Part shown: positions 25,360 to 34,348 of the stretch, piece by piece
Position numbering within the stretch: the first letter of the stretch is position 1
Layout of the letters: each line of letters starts with the position of its first letter
Assembly (NCBI GenBank): GCA_015664885.1
Contig: DQPL01000131.1
Coordinates: 124,001 to 188,000, forward strand
Direction of reading: 5' to 3'
DNA: 64,000 nt
Origin: Gemmatimonadota bacterium
GTDB lineage: Bacteria > Gemmatimonadota > Gemmatimonadetes > Longimicrobiales > Gaopeijiaceae
The notes under the pieces: model-generated
The model's database searches: none
Seen by the model: the letters and a program-made list of their open reading frames with translations, nothing else
Told to the model about the DNA's origin: nothing
Made by a program: the position numbers and the translations under genes

Positions 25360-27147
25360 ATGAAATCCAGCGGCAGACCTTCTCGGCGAGACTTCATCAA
25401 GGGCGTAGGACTGACCATGGGCGCGGGGGCGCTGGGCACCTATCCGCCTGAGCTGTCGGGAGCGGCGCCCGTGAGGCCCAGCGCGGCGCCGCCGTCGGTA
25501 TTTCCGGAGCTCAACGACCGCGCCCTGGGTTGGCTCCAGTTCTTGTGGGAGAAGTCCACTACTCAGGACAACTGGAGCCGCTGGGGCATGCCCCATCCCT
25601 GGTGGGATCAATACAGCTTCCCCGGCGTCACGGGCTATCCGCGCTTCGATCTGCAATACTCGACGTATGCGGTGCTCATGATGGCGGACCGAACTCCGGC
25701 CTGGCGTGAGGCCTATACCCGCATCGTCGATGAGCTCGCGAGCCGTTACGTCACCTACTGGGGTGCGGTGGACTGGCTGACTCAGATCGGGCCGGACCCG
25801 GCGCGGGAGAACTACCCGCCTCAGTTCCGCGCAGGCATCCCCCAAGATCTTCGCGGCAACTACGACCGCATCGGGTGGACCGCGAACGGCGTGGAGCCGT
25901 GGGGCCTGCAAGAGGACCCGATCGGCGCCGACGGAAATCTCTTCTACAAGGGCTGGCTCGGCCTCACGCTCTCCATCTATCACTACGTCTCGGGGGACGA
26001 CAAGTGGGAGCAGCCATTCTCGGTCACGGGCTACCGGGACCAGGATTTCGAGTGGGATCATCACCGCATGGTCGAACTCATGGAGGCCCAGTGGCGCGCC
26101 CACCCCGAGGGGCCTCACTGCGAGAACACCAAGATCTGGCCGTTCTGCAACAGCGCCGCGGCGCTGGGCGTGTATCTCTACGACAAGATCCACGGCACGC
26201 AGAGGCACCTCGCCGTCCAGAACTGGTTGGAGTACCTGAAAGACAACTACATGGGGGTGTCCAGCGACGGAAACCTCGAATGGTTCACGAACTGGTACGA
26301 CCCCATCGTCAACCACAAGGCGAACGGTGGCGCGGGCTCGGGGCTCGGCCCCGCGTTCCTAATCCTGCCGCAGGACCCGGAGCTGGCCTCCTTCATTTAC
26401 GAGGCTTCGGCCAACGCAGCCGGGTGGAGCAATCCACGGGTAGCGGCGAGGCCCAACTCGACGGGTCTGTTGATGGCGCGTGAGGTGGGGGACGAGACCG
26501 CGATCGCGCGCTTGAGCGCTGCGGCAGAGCAAGCCTATGAGCCGCGTTTCTTTGGGGAGCACGGCGAGAAGTTCGGCTGGTGGTTCGGACTCAACGAGGG
26601 ATACCCGAGGGGACAGCGGAGCGCGATGATGATGGTCTCCGAGGTCGGCCAGGGAGGCGACTGGGCGCGCGCTTTCGAGGTTCCGCACATGGACAAATTC
26701 GACGCGCCAACGGTCGAGGGAGTCGACTTCCCCTCACTCGGCATTCGTCAGGCGTGGAACGACGTGGAGAGCGGGACCCTCTACGTGGGCACGTACGCCT
26801 CCACGCCAGATCGGCGCGGCGCCGAGACGAGCTGGCAGGTGACGAACCTGCCGAATCCAGACGACGTGTTCGTGATCTGCGACGGCCAGCCCTTCGAGCG
26901 CTTCGAGGCGGAGGGCCCCGGCACGATTCGCATCAATACGGACATCGACAGCCACCAGTTCCACATCTTCACCGACTATCGAGGTCGTGCAGCGCCGACC
27001 GGGGACCCATCAGGAGAACGGCCGAGCAGTAGCGGCTCGGCGGCCTTGGCGCTCGCTGAGCGGCCGGGTCGTGGCGCCGTTCCGAGCGCTCGCGCCGCAT
27101 CAAGCGAGTTGGTGCCGGATGGGAGTCCGGGCTGCAACTGCTGCTAG
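25360..27147 (+). CDS. Linalool dehydratase/isomerase-like protein, Tat-exported
   Basis: A 595-residue protein with a Tat signal ('SRRDFIKGVGLTMGAGALG'). The core resembles linalool dehydratase-isomerase (LinD): 'FDLQYSTYAVLMMADRT', 'DPIGADGNLFYKGWLGL' near 186-202, and 'CENTKIWPFCNSAA' with Cys254 and Cys263. The nine-residue Cys spacing equals that of the LinD catalytic pair as I remember it (Cys171/Cys180). LinD's His129 ('YKGH') is Trp199 here ('YKGW'), so the reaction is probably different. The C-terminus adds about 100 residues and ends in 'GCNCC'. The start is the ATG with AAGG upstream that gives the Tat motif. It is a single gene, convergent with Wzi. Confidence 0.72.
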   Translation: MKSSGRPSRRDFIKGVGLTMGAGALGTYPPELSGAAPVRPSAAPPSVFPELNDRALGWLQFLWEKSTTQDNWSRWGMPHPWWDQYSFPGVTGYPRFDLQYSTYAVLMMADRTPAWREAYTRIVDELASRYVTYWGAVDWLTQIGPDPARENYPPQFRAGIPQDLRGNYDRIGWTANGVEPWGLQEDPIGADGNLFYKGWLGLTLSIYHYVSGDDKWEQPFSVTGYRDQDFEWDHHRMVELMEAQWRAHPEGPHCENTKIWPFCNSAAALGVYLYDKIHGTQRHLAVQNWLEYLKDNYMGVSSDGNLEWFTNWYDPIVNHKANGGAGSGLGPAFLILPQDPELASFIYEASANAAGWSNPRVAARPNSTGLLMAREVGDETAIARLSAAAEQAYEPRFFGEHGEKFGWWFGLNEGYPRGQRSAMMMVSEVGQGGDWARAFEVPHMDKFDAPTVEGVDFPSLGIRQAWNDVESGTLYVGTYASTPDRRGAETSWQVTNLPNPDDVFVICDGQPFERFEAEGPGTIRINTDIDSHQFHIFTDYRGRAAPTGDPSGERPSSSGSAALALAERPGRGAVPSARAASSELVPDGSPGCNCC

Positions 27148-27155
27148 CTGGGGAG

Positions 27156-28898
27156 CTAGTTGGGGAGCCAAGCCACGCGAAGCTGGGCTAAGTAGTTCGA
27201 CCGGTTCTCGTCGGTGAAATTGAAGTGGTCCACGTATTCGTAGCCTAGGCGCAGGGAGGTGCGAAGGCGCGAGCCCAGGCGTTCGTGCGTCCAGTCGACC
27301 ATGGCTCTGAGGCGGACCTCGTCGGGGTTGTCGGCCGCACGCTCCCATGGGCGTCCGTCGATCGGGAAGGTCCAATCGTCCCCGCTGTATCCCTCCCACG
27401 CGCCGGCGAAGCTCACCGCGTCAGACGGCCCTCGCCAATCGAGCCCGAGCTGCAGAGATGTGGCAAGCGGGCCCAGCGGGTATCCGAGCACTCGCCGATC
27501 GACCGTGAGCCCGTCGCGCAGTTGGTGATGGGTGTTGGCACGCATGCCAGCGAAATGCCCCTCGATCCAAAGGTCCACACGTCCCTCGACACCCCGCCCC
27601 ACAGCCTTGATACCGAGCGTCCACGCCGCGTCGGCCCAGAACGATTCAGAGTGCGCGAACACCGTCCTGTCTAGATCGGTCGAGAGTCCCTCGAGATAGA
27701 CCTCCAGACCTGCGCCGGGCATCGTGATGCGGAGATCGCCCATAATGACCTTGTCCGAGATCTCCGCACCAAGAGGCTTGATGAGGAAGATGTCGAGGAG
27801 TCGCTGCGAGAACGTCGCCGGCGGAGCGCCATCGCCTCCCTGATTGTTCAGTAAGCTCACGCCCAATTCGACCGAGCGGCTTGGGCGCAGGGTGCCTTCG
27901 AAAACGATGAGCTTACCGTGGGGCATTCGCCGGTTGCCGCCGAGATCGCCGACCCACGCCGATCCGGTGAACGCGCCCAAGGCTCCAAGGAACCAAGGGA
28001 ATCGCCACGGACGCTCGTTCGCCAGCCGAATCATGTCGAGTCCGCGAGCGTTGTGGGAGAGCATGGGGCCCGCCAGCCGTCCATGACCGGTCGCGACATG
28101 GTTCCGGCCTACCTCCAAGGCAACGCTCCCGAACACGGCACGCACGTATGCGTCCAAGAGGGTCGCCCCGTCGGCGTTGCCCACCCCAGTCGCGCGGGAG
28201 TACCACACACGAGGACGGACCTGCACCGCCACGCGGGACGAGAGCTGGACATCGGCCGTCGCCTCCGCTGCCGCCGTCTGTCCGTCAGCGAGGACCCGGC
28301 CCTGGTTGCGTTGCAGAAGCGGGTTTATGTCACCCTCAATGAGGTTGTCGCCCGGCTTGAACACGTCATCATAGCTCGTCCGAATGGCTCGGAGGGGGCT
28401 CGCCGCTGACGCCAGATCTATCTCCACGGACCGTAGCGCGACACTCGCTTCGGCCCCGCCGCACGCAGGGCCCACGGCCGGACAAAGCAACGACAACTCG
28501 CGCGCGAAGCGCGCCTCGAGGCGGTCGAGCGCTTCCCGAAATCGGGCTCGGACTTCGTCGGAGTCGGGCAACCTCGCGCGAGCCTGCGCGGTAAGACGCG
28601 CAAAGGCCATGCGGGAATACGGACGCTGAGCCATCGAGGGCGCCTCGACCAGCCCGGAGGCGAAGAGCGCATCGATGTCGGCATAGGCCGGGTCGAGATT
28701 CGGCACGTAGCTAGAGCCTTGAGCGAGGCTCCCGGCGGGAGTCAGCGTCCCGAGCCCCAGCAACAGCACAAGAACGCCGACAGCCCGATCGACTGACCAG
28801 CGGATTCGGGAGGCGTCCAAAAGTGAATGCCCTGCCGGAGGTGAGGTGCCGGTCACGTGGTCTGCGCCTTGGTTTCGTTCGACTTTCGCGAATACCAT
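27156..28898 (-). CDS. Capsule assembly Wzi-family outer-membrane protein
   Basis: A 580-residue predicted beta-barrel of the Wzi family, which in enterobacteria anchors capsular polysaccharide to the outer membrane. Typical marks are the opening after the signal peptide ('SSYVPNLDPAYADIDALFASG'; key part 'YADIDALF'), 'RPYSRMAFARL', and many amphipathic strands ending 'LRLGYEYVDHFNF' and 'LRVAWLPN'. The start is uncertain: the ATG at 28898 has no clear ribosome site, and a GTG at 28856 would give a shorter leader. Divergent from a glycosyltransferase gene, which fits a surface polysaccharide role, though no capsule operon is visible. Confidence 0.8.
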   Translation of the reverse strand: MVFAKVERNQGADHVTGTSPPAGHSLLDASRIRWSVDRAVGVLVLLLGLGTLTPAGSLAQGSSYVPNLDPAYADIDALFASGLVEAPSMAQRPYSRMAFARLTAQARARLPDSDEVRARFREALDRLEARFARELSLLCPAVGPACGGAEASVALRSVEIDLASAASPLRAIRTSYDDVFKPGDNLIEGDINPLLQRNQGRVLADGQTAAAEATADVQLSSRVAVQVRPRVWYSRATGVGNADGATLLDAYVRAVFGSVALEVGRNHVATGHGRLAGPMLSHNARGLDMIRLANERPWRFPWFLGALGAFTGSAWVGDLGGNRRMPHGKLIVFEGTLRPSRSVELGVSLLNNQGGDGAPPATFSQRLLDIFLIKPLGAEISDKVIMGDLRITMPGAGLEVYLEGLSTDLDRTVFAHSESFWADAAWTLGIKAVGRGVEGRVDLWIEGHFAGMRANTHHQLRDGLTVDRRVLGYPLGPLATSLQLGLDWRGPSDAVSFAGAWEGYSGDDWTFPIDGRPWERAADNPDEVRLRAMVDWTHERLGSRLRTSLRLGYEYVDHFNFTDENRSNYLAQLRVAWLPN

Positions 28899-29013
28899 GA
28901 TGAGCTATGGGGCGTATGGTGAACAGTGGACGAACACCTTGTAGCTTGTGTCGCGACTACTCTCTGGGGCTTTCCGATCAAGTGACACTCATTGTCCGAG
29001 CGGAGGCGAAGGC

Positions 29014-29721
29014 GTGATCCCGCGCGTGATTCACCAGATCTGGCTCGGCGAATCAGGCGGGCCGCAGCCGTTTCCGCGGTTCCGCGAGGCAGCCGCGACT
29101 TGGCGAGCGCAGCACCCCGGGTGGCAGTACCGGCTGTGGGACGGTGCCGAGGTCGATCAGCTGTTCGCGTCCGCCAGACCCGACCTTCACGCGCTCTATC
29201 GCGCTTATCCGCATTGGGTGCAACGCGCTGACGCGGCCCGGTATCTGATCCTTCATGAGCACGGCGGTGTGTACGCCGACCTCGACATCCAATGCGTGGG
29301 AAGCTTCGACACGGTCGCCGACGCCGATCTGTTGCTCGCGCCGACCGCACCGTTTGGACTGTCCAACGACCTCATGGCTGCGACTCCCGGGCATCCCCTA
29401 TTCACCTGCCTGTTGGATGAGTTGGCCACCTCGCACCGTCTTTGGGGGAGACCGTGGGTGCCCCGCCACTTCCAGATCATGTGCGGTACCGGCTCTTTGT
29501 TTCTGTCGCGTGTCTTCGCGAGGCTCGACGCAGGCACGTCCGTGCGGCTGCTCACCTCCGGTGAGTACGGCCACGGTAGCGCCGACGAGGCACTCGTTCA
29601 CCATATCGAGGGTAATTCGTGGGCGGGCTGGGACACCAAAGCCCTCGTCTTCCTTCAAGACCGCTGGCCATTTCTCATGGTGGGTACGCTGATCCTCATT
29701 GCTGTGTTGGCCTCTCCTTGA
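29014..29721 (+). CDS. GT32-family glycosyltransferase
   Basis: A 235-residue glycosyltransferase with the Och1/GT32 pattern: 'IPRVIHQIWLG' at the start, 'WQYRLWDGAEV', and 'RADAARYLILHEHGGVYADL' leading into the DLD metal/nucleotide-sugar motif at 89-91. The C-terminus ends in a hydrophobic helix ('WPFLMVGTLILIAVLASP') that may anchor it to the membrane. The GTG at 29014 is preferred because GGAGG lies 7 bases upstream and the family begins here; an ATG at 28948 would add an unrelated leader. The stop overlaps the likely TTG start of the hemolysin III gene. Donor and acceptor are unknown. Confidence 0.85.
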   Translation: MIPRVIHQIWLGESGGPQPFPRFREAAATWRAQHPGWQYRLWDGAEVDQLFASARPDLHALYRAYPHWVQRADAARYLILHEHGGVYADLDIQCVGSFDTVADADLLLAPTAPFGLSNDLMAATPGHPLFTCLLDELATSHRLWGRPWVPRHFQIMCGTGSLFLSRVFARLDAGTSVRLLTSGEYGHGSADEALVHHIEGNSWAGWDTKALVFLQDRWPFLMVGTLILIAVLASP

Positions 29722-30356
29722 CCGCCCCCGGCTACACCCCCCGCGAGGAGCGCGCCAACATGCTCACGCACGGCGCCGGCATCATCGCCAGCGCAGCCGG
29801 GACCGTAGTGCTCGTCGTCTTGGCGGCACGAGCAGGAGTAACCGCAGTAGTGGCAGTATCCGTCTTCGGGGGCTCGCTGATCCTGCTCTACACAGCTTCT
29901 ACGCTGTACCACGGGACGCGCACGCAAGCCACCAAGGTGCGCCTCAAGGTGCTCGACCACTGTGCGATCTACGTGCTCATCGCGGGCACCTACACGCCCT
30001 TCACCTTGGTGGGCCTAAAGGGCGCCTGGGGGTGGAGCCTGTTCGGCATCATCTGGGGGCTGGCCGCGGCTGGCGTCGTCTTCAAGCTCTTCTGGACCGG
30101 GCGCTTCCCAAGAGTCTCGACCGGACTCTACATCACCATGGGGTGGCTCATCGTCATCGCCGCCGTCCCGACCATCCGAGCGCTAACCCCACTTACACTG
30201 GCCTGGCTCTTCGCTGGAGGCGTGGCCTACACCTCGGGCACGTACTTCTACCACAACCGCCGCATCCCGTACGCGCACGCCATCTGGCACGTCTTCGTGC
30301 TGGCGGGCAGTGTCTCCCACGGCATCGCGGTGGGTCTACAGATGGTGAGCGCGTGA
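29718..30356 (+). CDS. Hemolysin III / PAQR-type membrane protein
   Basis: A 212-residue integral membrane protein of the hemolysin III family (COG1272, PAQR superfamily), with seven helices. Landmarks are 'YTPREERANMLTHGAG' at the start, 'STLYHG', 'VLDHCAIYVLIAGTYTPF' and, near the end, 'IWHVFVLAGSVSHGIAV'. The Ser/Asp/His residues in these motifs form the conserved metal site of PAQR proteins. The family motif begins before the first ATG (29760), so a TTG at 29718 overlapping the upstream stop (TTGA) is the likely start. Despite its name, hemolytic activity is not established for most members; a membrane-lipid hydrolase role is likelier. Confidence 0.85.
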   Translation: MTAPGYTPREERANMLTHGAGIIASAAGTVVLVVLAARAGVTAVVAVSVFGGSLILLYTASTLYHGTRTQATKVRLKVLDHCAIYVLIAGTYTPFTLVGLKGAWGWSLFGIIWGLAAAGVVFKLFWTGRFPRVSTGLYITMGWLIVIAAVPTIRALTPLTLAWLFAGGVAYTSGTYFYHNRRIPYAHAIWHVFVLAGSVSHGIAVGLQMVSA

Positions 30357-30382
30357 CGAGCGAGCCTCAATCTTCGTTCTAG

Positions 30383-31459
30383 CTACCGCCCCGCTTCCGC
30401 CCGCTCCTCATAGCGCGCGCCACTCAGCACGCCCGCGATCGCGTAGTTCCCTTCGTGGCAAGCATACTCGTACACGCGGTCGCCGAGGGTCTTGAACGGA
30501 ACCTGGCCGCTCCACGCGCTGGTGTAGGTCGACGGGTCATCGATCGTGAACTCGTAGAGCATGGTCTCGTCATCAACTCGAGTGAAACGCTCCGTCACCT
30601 TGCGATCCGCCGACGGGTGGATGCCGAGGAACTCCTGATCGGAATTGATATTGGTCGTCTCGACCACGAGCGTATTGCCTTCATACCAACCCCGGGAGTC
30701 ACCGAACCAGGGCCGCAGCTCCTCGCCCAGCGCTTCGGGGTCACTCAGCCGAATGATGCGCACGTCGTGCACCATCTCCGCCATGATCATGACGTAGTGG
30801 GCGTTCTGCACGATGGTGTAGTTGTTGTTGTACCAGTAGTTGGGCAGCATCGGCGGACCGGCGCTGGACCCGAAGGAGACCAGGCAGCGTTCGGCGTTCG
30901 GGCGGAGCTCCGGATGGTCGTATTGACTGAACTGGCTGCGGAACTTCGCCCGGTCGATCATGCGCTGGCGAGCCCCATCCGTCAGCGACGGGATGCGTCC
31001 GTCCGTGGGACTCATGACGAGCGAGCTCCTGGGCTCACCGTTCACGATGGCGACTTTGTCGCCCGGCGCCCTATAGACCTCGTTGTAACAAGAGGTCCCC
31101 GAGTCGATGCAGATCGGGTCCGTACCACCTGCGGGAGGCGGTGCGCGATCGGGATCGCTTGCGGCGTTGGTGCGCGCGACGAGCTCGGCCTGGCCGGTCT
31201 CGATCTCGGTGACCTTGTCCCAAGTGAGCACGGGCTCCCAACCAGCGGGGCGCTGGAGCGGAGTCAGCGTCGCATTGGTCCAGTTTCCTTGCAGGTCGGG
31301 ATGACCGTGCACGGTCGTTGGGACTTGCCACTCCCCCGAATCGGCGGGACGGGTCTGAGCATCCGCGGAGCGGGGCAGAGCCGCCGCGAACATTATCAGG
31401 GCAATCGCAACGGTCGCGGAGTGCTTGAGCGGAGACGAGGTCGAGAGAGTCACGGTCAT
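30383..31459 (-). CDS. Secreted protein of unknown function ('PDLQGNW' type)
   Basis: A 358-residue exported protein with a signal peptide ending near SADAQ (residue 35). The opening 'GHPDLQGNWTNATLTPLQR' and later 'GRIPSLTDGARQR', 'WFGDSRGWYEGNTLVVETTN' and 'VTERFTRVDDETMLYEFT' resemble a widespread group of secreted proteins in Acidobacteriota and Gemmatimonadota whose function is not known to me. Cysteines are few ('DSGTSCYNE', 'ERCLVSFG', 'EYACHEGNY'). It stands alone: convergent with hemolysin III, and upstream lies the decayed kinase. Exported location is well supported; nothing more is claimed. Confidence 0.72.
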   Translation of the reverse strand: MTVTLSTSSPLKHSATVAIALIMFAAALPRSADAQTRPADSGEWQVPTTVHGHPDLQGNWTNATLTPLQRPAGWEPVLTWDKVTEIETGQAELVARTNAASDPDRAPPPAGGTDPICIDSGTSCYNEVYRAPGDKVAIVNGEPRSSLVMSPTDGRIPSLTDGARQRMIDRAKFRSQFSQYDHPELRPNAERCLVSFGSSAGPPMLPNYWYNNNYTIVQNAHYVMIMAEMVHDVRIIRLSDPEALGEELRPWFGDSRGWYEGNTLVVETTNINSDQEFLGIHPSADRKVTERFTRVDDETMLYEFTIDDPSTYTSAWSGQVPFKTLGDRVYEYACHEGNYAIAGVLSGARYEERAEAGR

Positions 31460-31579
31460 CTTGCTTCCTCCGAGCAGACAGACGTTCCTCGAAGGCGTCC
31501 GCCCGAGTGCGCGGACCCTTCAGATCTCAAATATGCGAACCGGGGCCCAGTCCAGCTAGTGAGAGGGCGGCGAGAGCAC

Positions 31580-33326
31580 CTAGGCCGACGCTTGCGGAGC
31601 GTCCCTAACGTCGAGCGCGGCTCTCACGCGCTCGCGGAGCTCCGCCCTGGTGAAGGGCTTCCTGAGTAGAGCGCCGAGACGGTCCTTGAATTGCTCTTCC
31701 ACCGCCTTGTTGTCGATGTAGCCGCACATGAAGAGCACCAGCGTCTCGGGCGAGACCGTCGCCAGGCGGTCGGCCAACTCGGGTCCCTTCATCCGCGGCA
31801 TCACAACGTCGGTCAAGACCAAGTCGACCGGTGAGTCGAGCCGGCCAACTTCCCGATCGCCTCCATCTTCTGGCTCTGCCGAAGCTCGTTCTCTTTGTGC
31901 CTCTCGTCGGTGATGTCCTGCACAATCATCTCGAAGGCAGGCTCACCGTCGGCCAAGCGAATAATCTTGCCATTGAGCCGCACGGAGATCAGCGAGCCGT
32001 CGGCTCGGAGCCAATCGACCTCCCAGTTCCCGACCGCCTGCGTCTGCAGAGCCTCGTCGACGAGTCGAGGGCGTGCCTGGGGTGACGCGTAGAGCGAATC
32101 CGCTCCGACCTCCATGAGCGCGGTCGCGGAATCGTAGCCGAGCATCGAGACCAACGCCGCGTTGACCTCTAGGAAACGACCGTCCAGCCTCGCTAGGGAC
32201 ATGCCGAAGACCGCATTGTCGAGGATCGACTGGTAGCGCTCGCGCGTGGCTCGCTCAGACTCTTCGGCGCGCTTTCGGCTCTGCAACGTCTCGTCGAACT
32301 GCTGAACGACGGCCCGGAACTCCGTCGGGGTCCCCTCAGGCACGTGAACGGACGTGCCCCCCTGCGTGTCATCAGCACCCCGCTCGCGAGCTCACGCAGC
32401 GCTGAACTGATGCGCCGGTACGAAAAGCCGGCGAAAAGCATGCCCACCAACAGAACCAGGAGCGTCGCGCTGATCTGCCGTGCCGCCGCGGCCCTCGCCG
32501 GTCCGAAAATGGTTTCCGCGGGGACGCCGACGTAGACCCACCAGCCATTCTCGAGCTCGATCTGACCCCATGCCCGCTCAATGTCTTCGAAGTCTGGGCC
32601 GCGGGCGATCGACCGGCCGGGTGCAACGAGCTCGTCGGTACCCCTGCGCGGGGGCAGAGGCTGTCCGACCCATTGCTCTGCGTTCAGCGAGCGGGCGATG
32701 ACGATGTGGTCGGCCGTCTCGATCGTGACGAGCACTTCGTCCTGGCGATCGCCGCTCATGAGTTCCGCGAACCCAAACAACGACACCGCACCGGCAATGG
32801 CACCCGCGAATTGCCCTTGCTCGTCCAGGACCGGTGCCACGAGTGGAAGCACCCACGTACCGCTCAGGTCACTGAGCAGTGAGTCTCCCACGAAATACCC
32901 GGGGTCGTCCGCCATGGGTCGGAACCATACCCAGTCCGCCGACGAGGCCTCCTCCGGGATTGGCTCGGCGGAGCATAGCGACCTGCCATCGCGGTCTACC
33001 GTGGTGGCACTGGAAACGAAGAGGATGATGTTGGCGAGCGTCTGCATCGAGTTGTCGCACGGCGTTCCCGTAACGAACTCCATGCCTAACCCCGCCGAGG
33101 CGTTGGTCAACCCGGCCTCGGCCTGCGCAAGGAACTGGCGGAGGCTCGAAGCTGTCGCCTCGGCAATGGCGAGCGACTCCGCCTCAGCTGTTTCCACTGC
33201 CCTCTGCGACTCTCGGTACCCCCACTAGACCTGAAGCGCGACCAATGGGATCGCCAACGCCGCGACCAGAGCAATGAGTTGCGCCGTGAGCGAACGCGGC
33301 CTGATGGGATTGAAGGCGAACGACAT
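31580..33326 (-). pseudogene. Decayed hybrid sensor histidine kinase
   Basis: Remains of a membrane sensor kinase in order: start ATG 33326 (overlapping the ApbE stop as TGATG), first TM helix 'LIALVAALAIPLVALQV', an in-frame TAG at 33227-33225, a Cache-type periplasmic sensor (about 33197-32480), a second TM helix, then a frameshift at a G6 run (32357-32362). In the new frame follow a HAMP-like end ('EFRAVVQQFDETLQ') and a PAS domain. The H-box begins 'QSQKMEAIGKLAG' and breaks off between about 31824 and 31840. The rest of the kinase and the first half of the receiver are missing. The receiver resumes at 'DLVLTDVVMPRMKG' and ends 'ALLRKPFTRAEL'. Three different lesions make a functional protein unlikely. 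Confidence 0.85.
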
Positions 33327-34348
33327 CACGCCCCCCGATGTGACGCGAAGCCCGTGGTGCGCACCGCCTCGCCGGCCTTGCTCACCACCAACCCCTCGAC
33401 CCCGTCGAGCGCGTCCAGTAAGCGGACGCCTTTGTCAGGTCCCAGCACCATCACCGCGGTCGACAGTGCGTCGGCGGCCATCGCTGTGGGCGCAACCACC
33501 GACACTGATGCCGTATGGCTGGGAGAGTGGCCCGTGCGGGGATCGATGATGTGATGCGCGCTCCGGTCCTCCGTGAACGACTGCATATAGTCCCCCGAGG
33601 TGGCTATGCAGCCGCCCGCGAGACGAACGAAATCGAGGGTGCCGCGCGCGTCCCGGGGATCCTGCACGGCGACGGTCCAAGGCTCATTCGGCGATCCCGC
33701 GCCGCCGCTCGCCATGTCCCCTCCGGCGTCAACGAGCACACGATCGGCCCCCGCCGCCACCAGCGTGGCGAGGGTGCGGTCGACGACGTAGCCCTTCGCG
33801 ATCCCGTCGAGCGTGACCGACATGCCAGGGCGACCGAGCTCGATGCCAACGCCGTCAATGTGCACGCCTTCGTGCCCCACCACCCCGAGGGCGTTCTTCA
33901 CGGCGAGGGGGTCTGGCAGCCCTTCGCCGCGCGCGGCCCGCGAGGCGTAGAGCCTCAAGAGCGGCGCGACGGTCGGGTCGAATGCGCCCTCGCTCATGCG
34001 CGCGTACTCGAGCGCCTGAGACATCACCTCGAGCAGCTCCGCGGGCGCGTCATCGACACTGCCCGCCGCATTCAGAATCGAGAGTGGACTGTCGGACCGG
34101 TAACGACTCAAGATCGCCTCCAGCCGGGTCATCTCCGCGAAGGCGTCGTCGACCATCGCCCGTGCCTCAGCCGCATCGGGATGCACGACGGTCACGGTGA
34201 CGAGCGTCCCGAGCCGCGTGCGTGTGAGGCTTACGCGATGGAGAGCCGCTCGTCGCAGCAGCTCGGCTATCAGGCCGGTGCCGAGCGCAGTTCCGACCCC
34301 AGCGACCGCGCCGATCCGGAGCACCTGTCTGCGCGTGAACTCAGCCAC
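33326..34348 (-). CDS. apbE: FAD:protein FMN transferase (ApbE)
   Basis: A 340-residue exported enzyme that links FMN covalently to a Thr or Ser of membrane flavoproteins such as RnfG/NqrC/NosR. The Tat-like start 'FTRRQVLRIGAVAGVGTAL' is followed by ApbE motifs: 'EMTRLEAILSRYRSDSPLS', 'GAFDPTVAPLL', 'VTLDGIAKGYVVD', 'ADRVLVDAGGDM', and 'TSGDYMQSF' with 'HHIIDPRTGHSP'. It overlaps the end of the NosR-like gene by 8 bases, so that protein is the obvious substrate. The stop overlaps the start of the decayed kinase. Confidence 0.93.
   Translation of the reverse strand: MAEFTRRQVLRIGAVAGVGTALGTGLIAELLRRAALHRVSLTRTRLGTLVTVTVVHPDAAEARAMVDDAFAEMTRLEAILSRYRSDSPLSILNAAGSVDDAPAELLEVMSQALEYARMSEGAFDPTVAPLLRLYASRAARGEGLPDPLAVKNALGVVGHEGVHIDGVGIELGRPGMSVTLDGIAKGYVVDRTLATLVAAGADRVLVDAGGDMASGGAGSPNEPWTVAVQDPRDARGTLDFVRLAGGCIATSGDYMQSFTEDRSAHHIIDPRTGHSPSHTASVSVVAPTAMAADALSTAVMVLGPDKGVRLLDALDGVEGLVVSKAGEAVRTTGFASHRGA

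Noticed and set aside
27144-27159. CTAGCT-GGGG-AGCTAG palindrome at the end of the LinD-like gene
   Set aside because: It overlaps two convergent stop codons and is short with no T-run. It is too weak to call a terminator or a recombination site.
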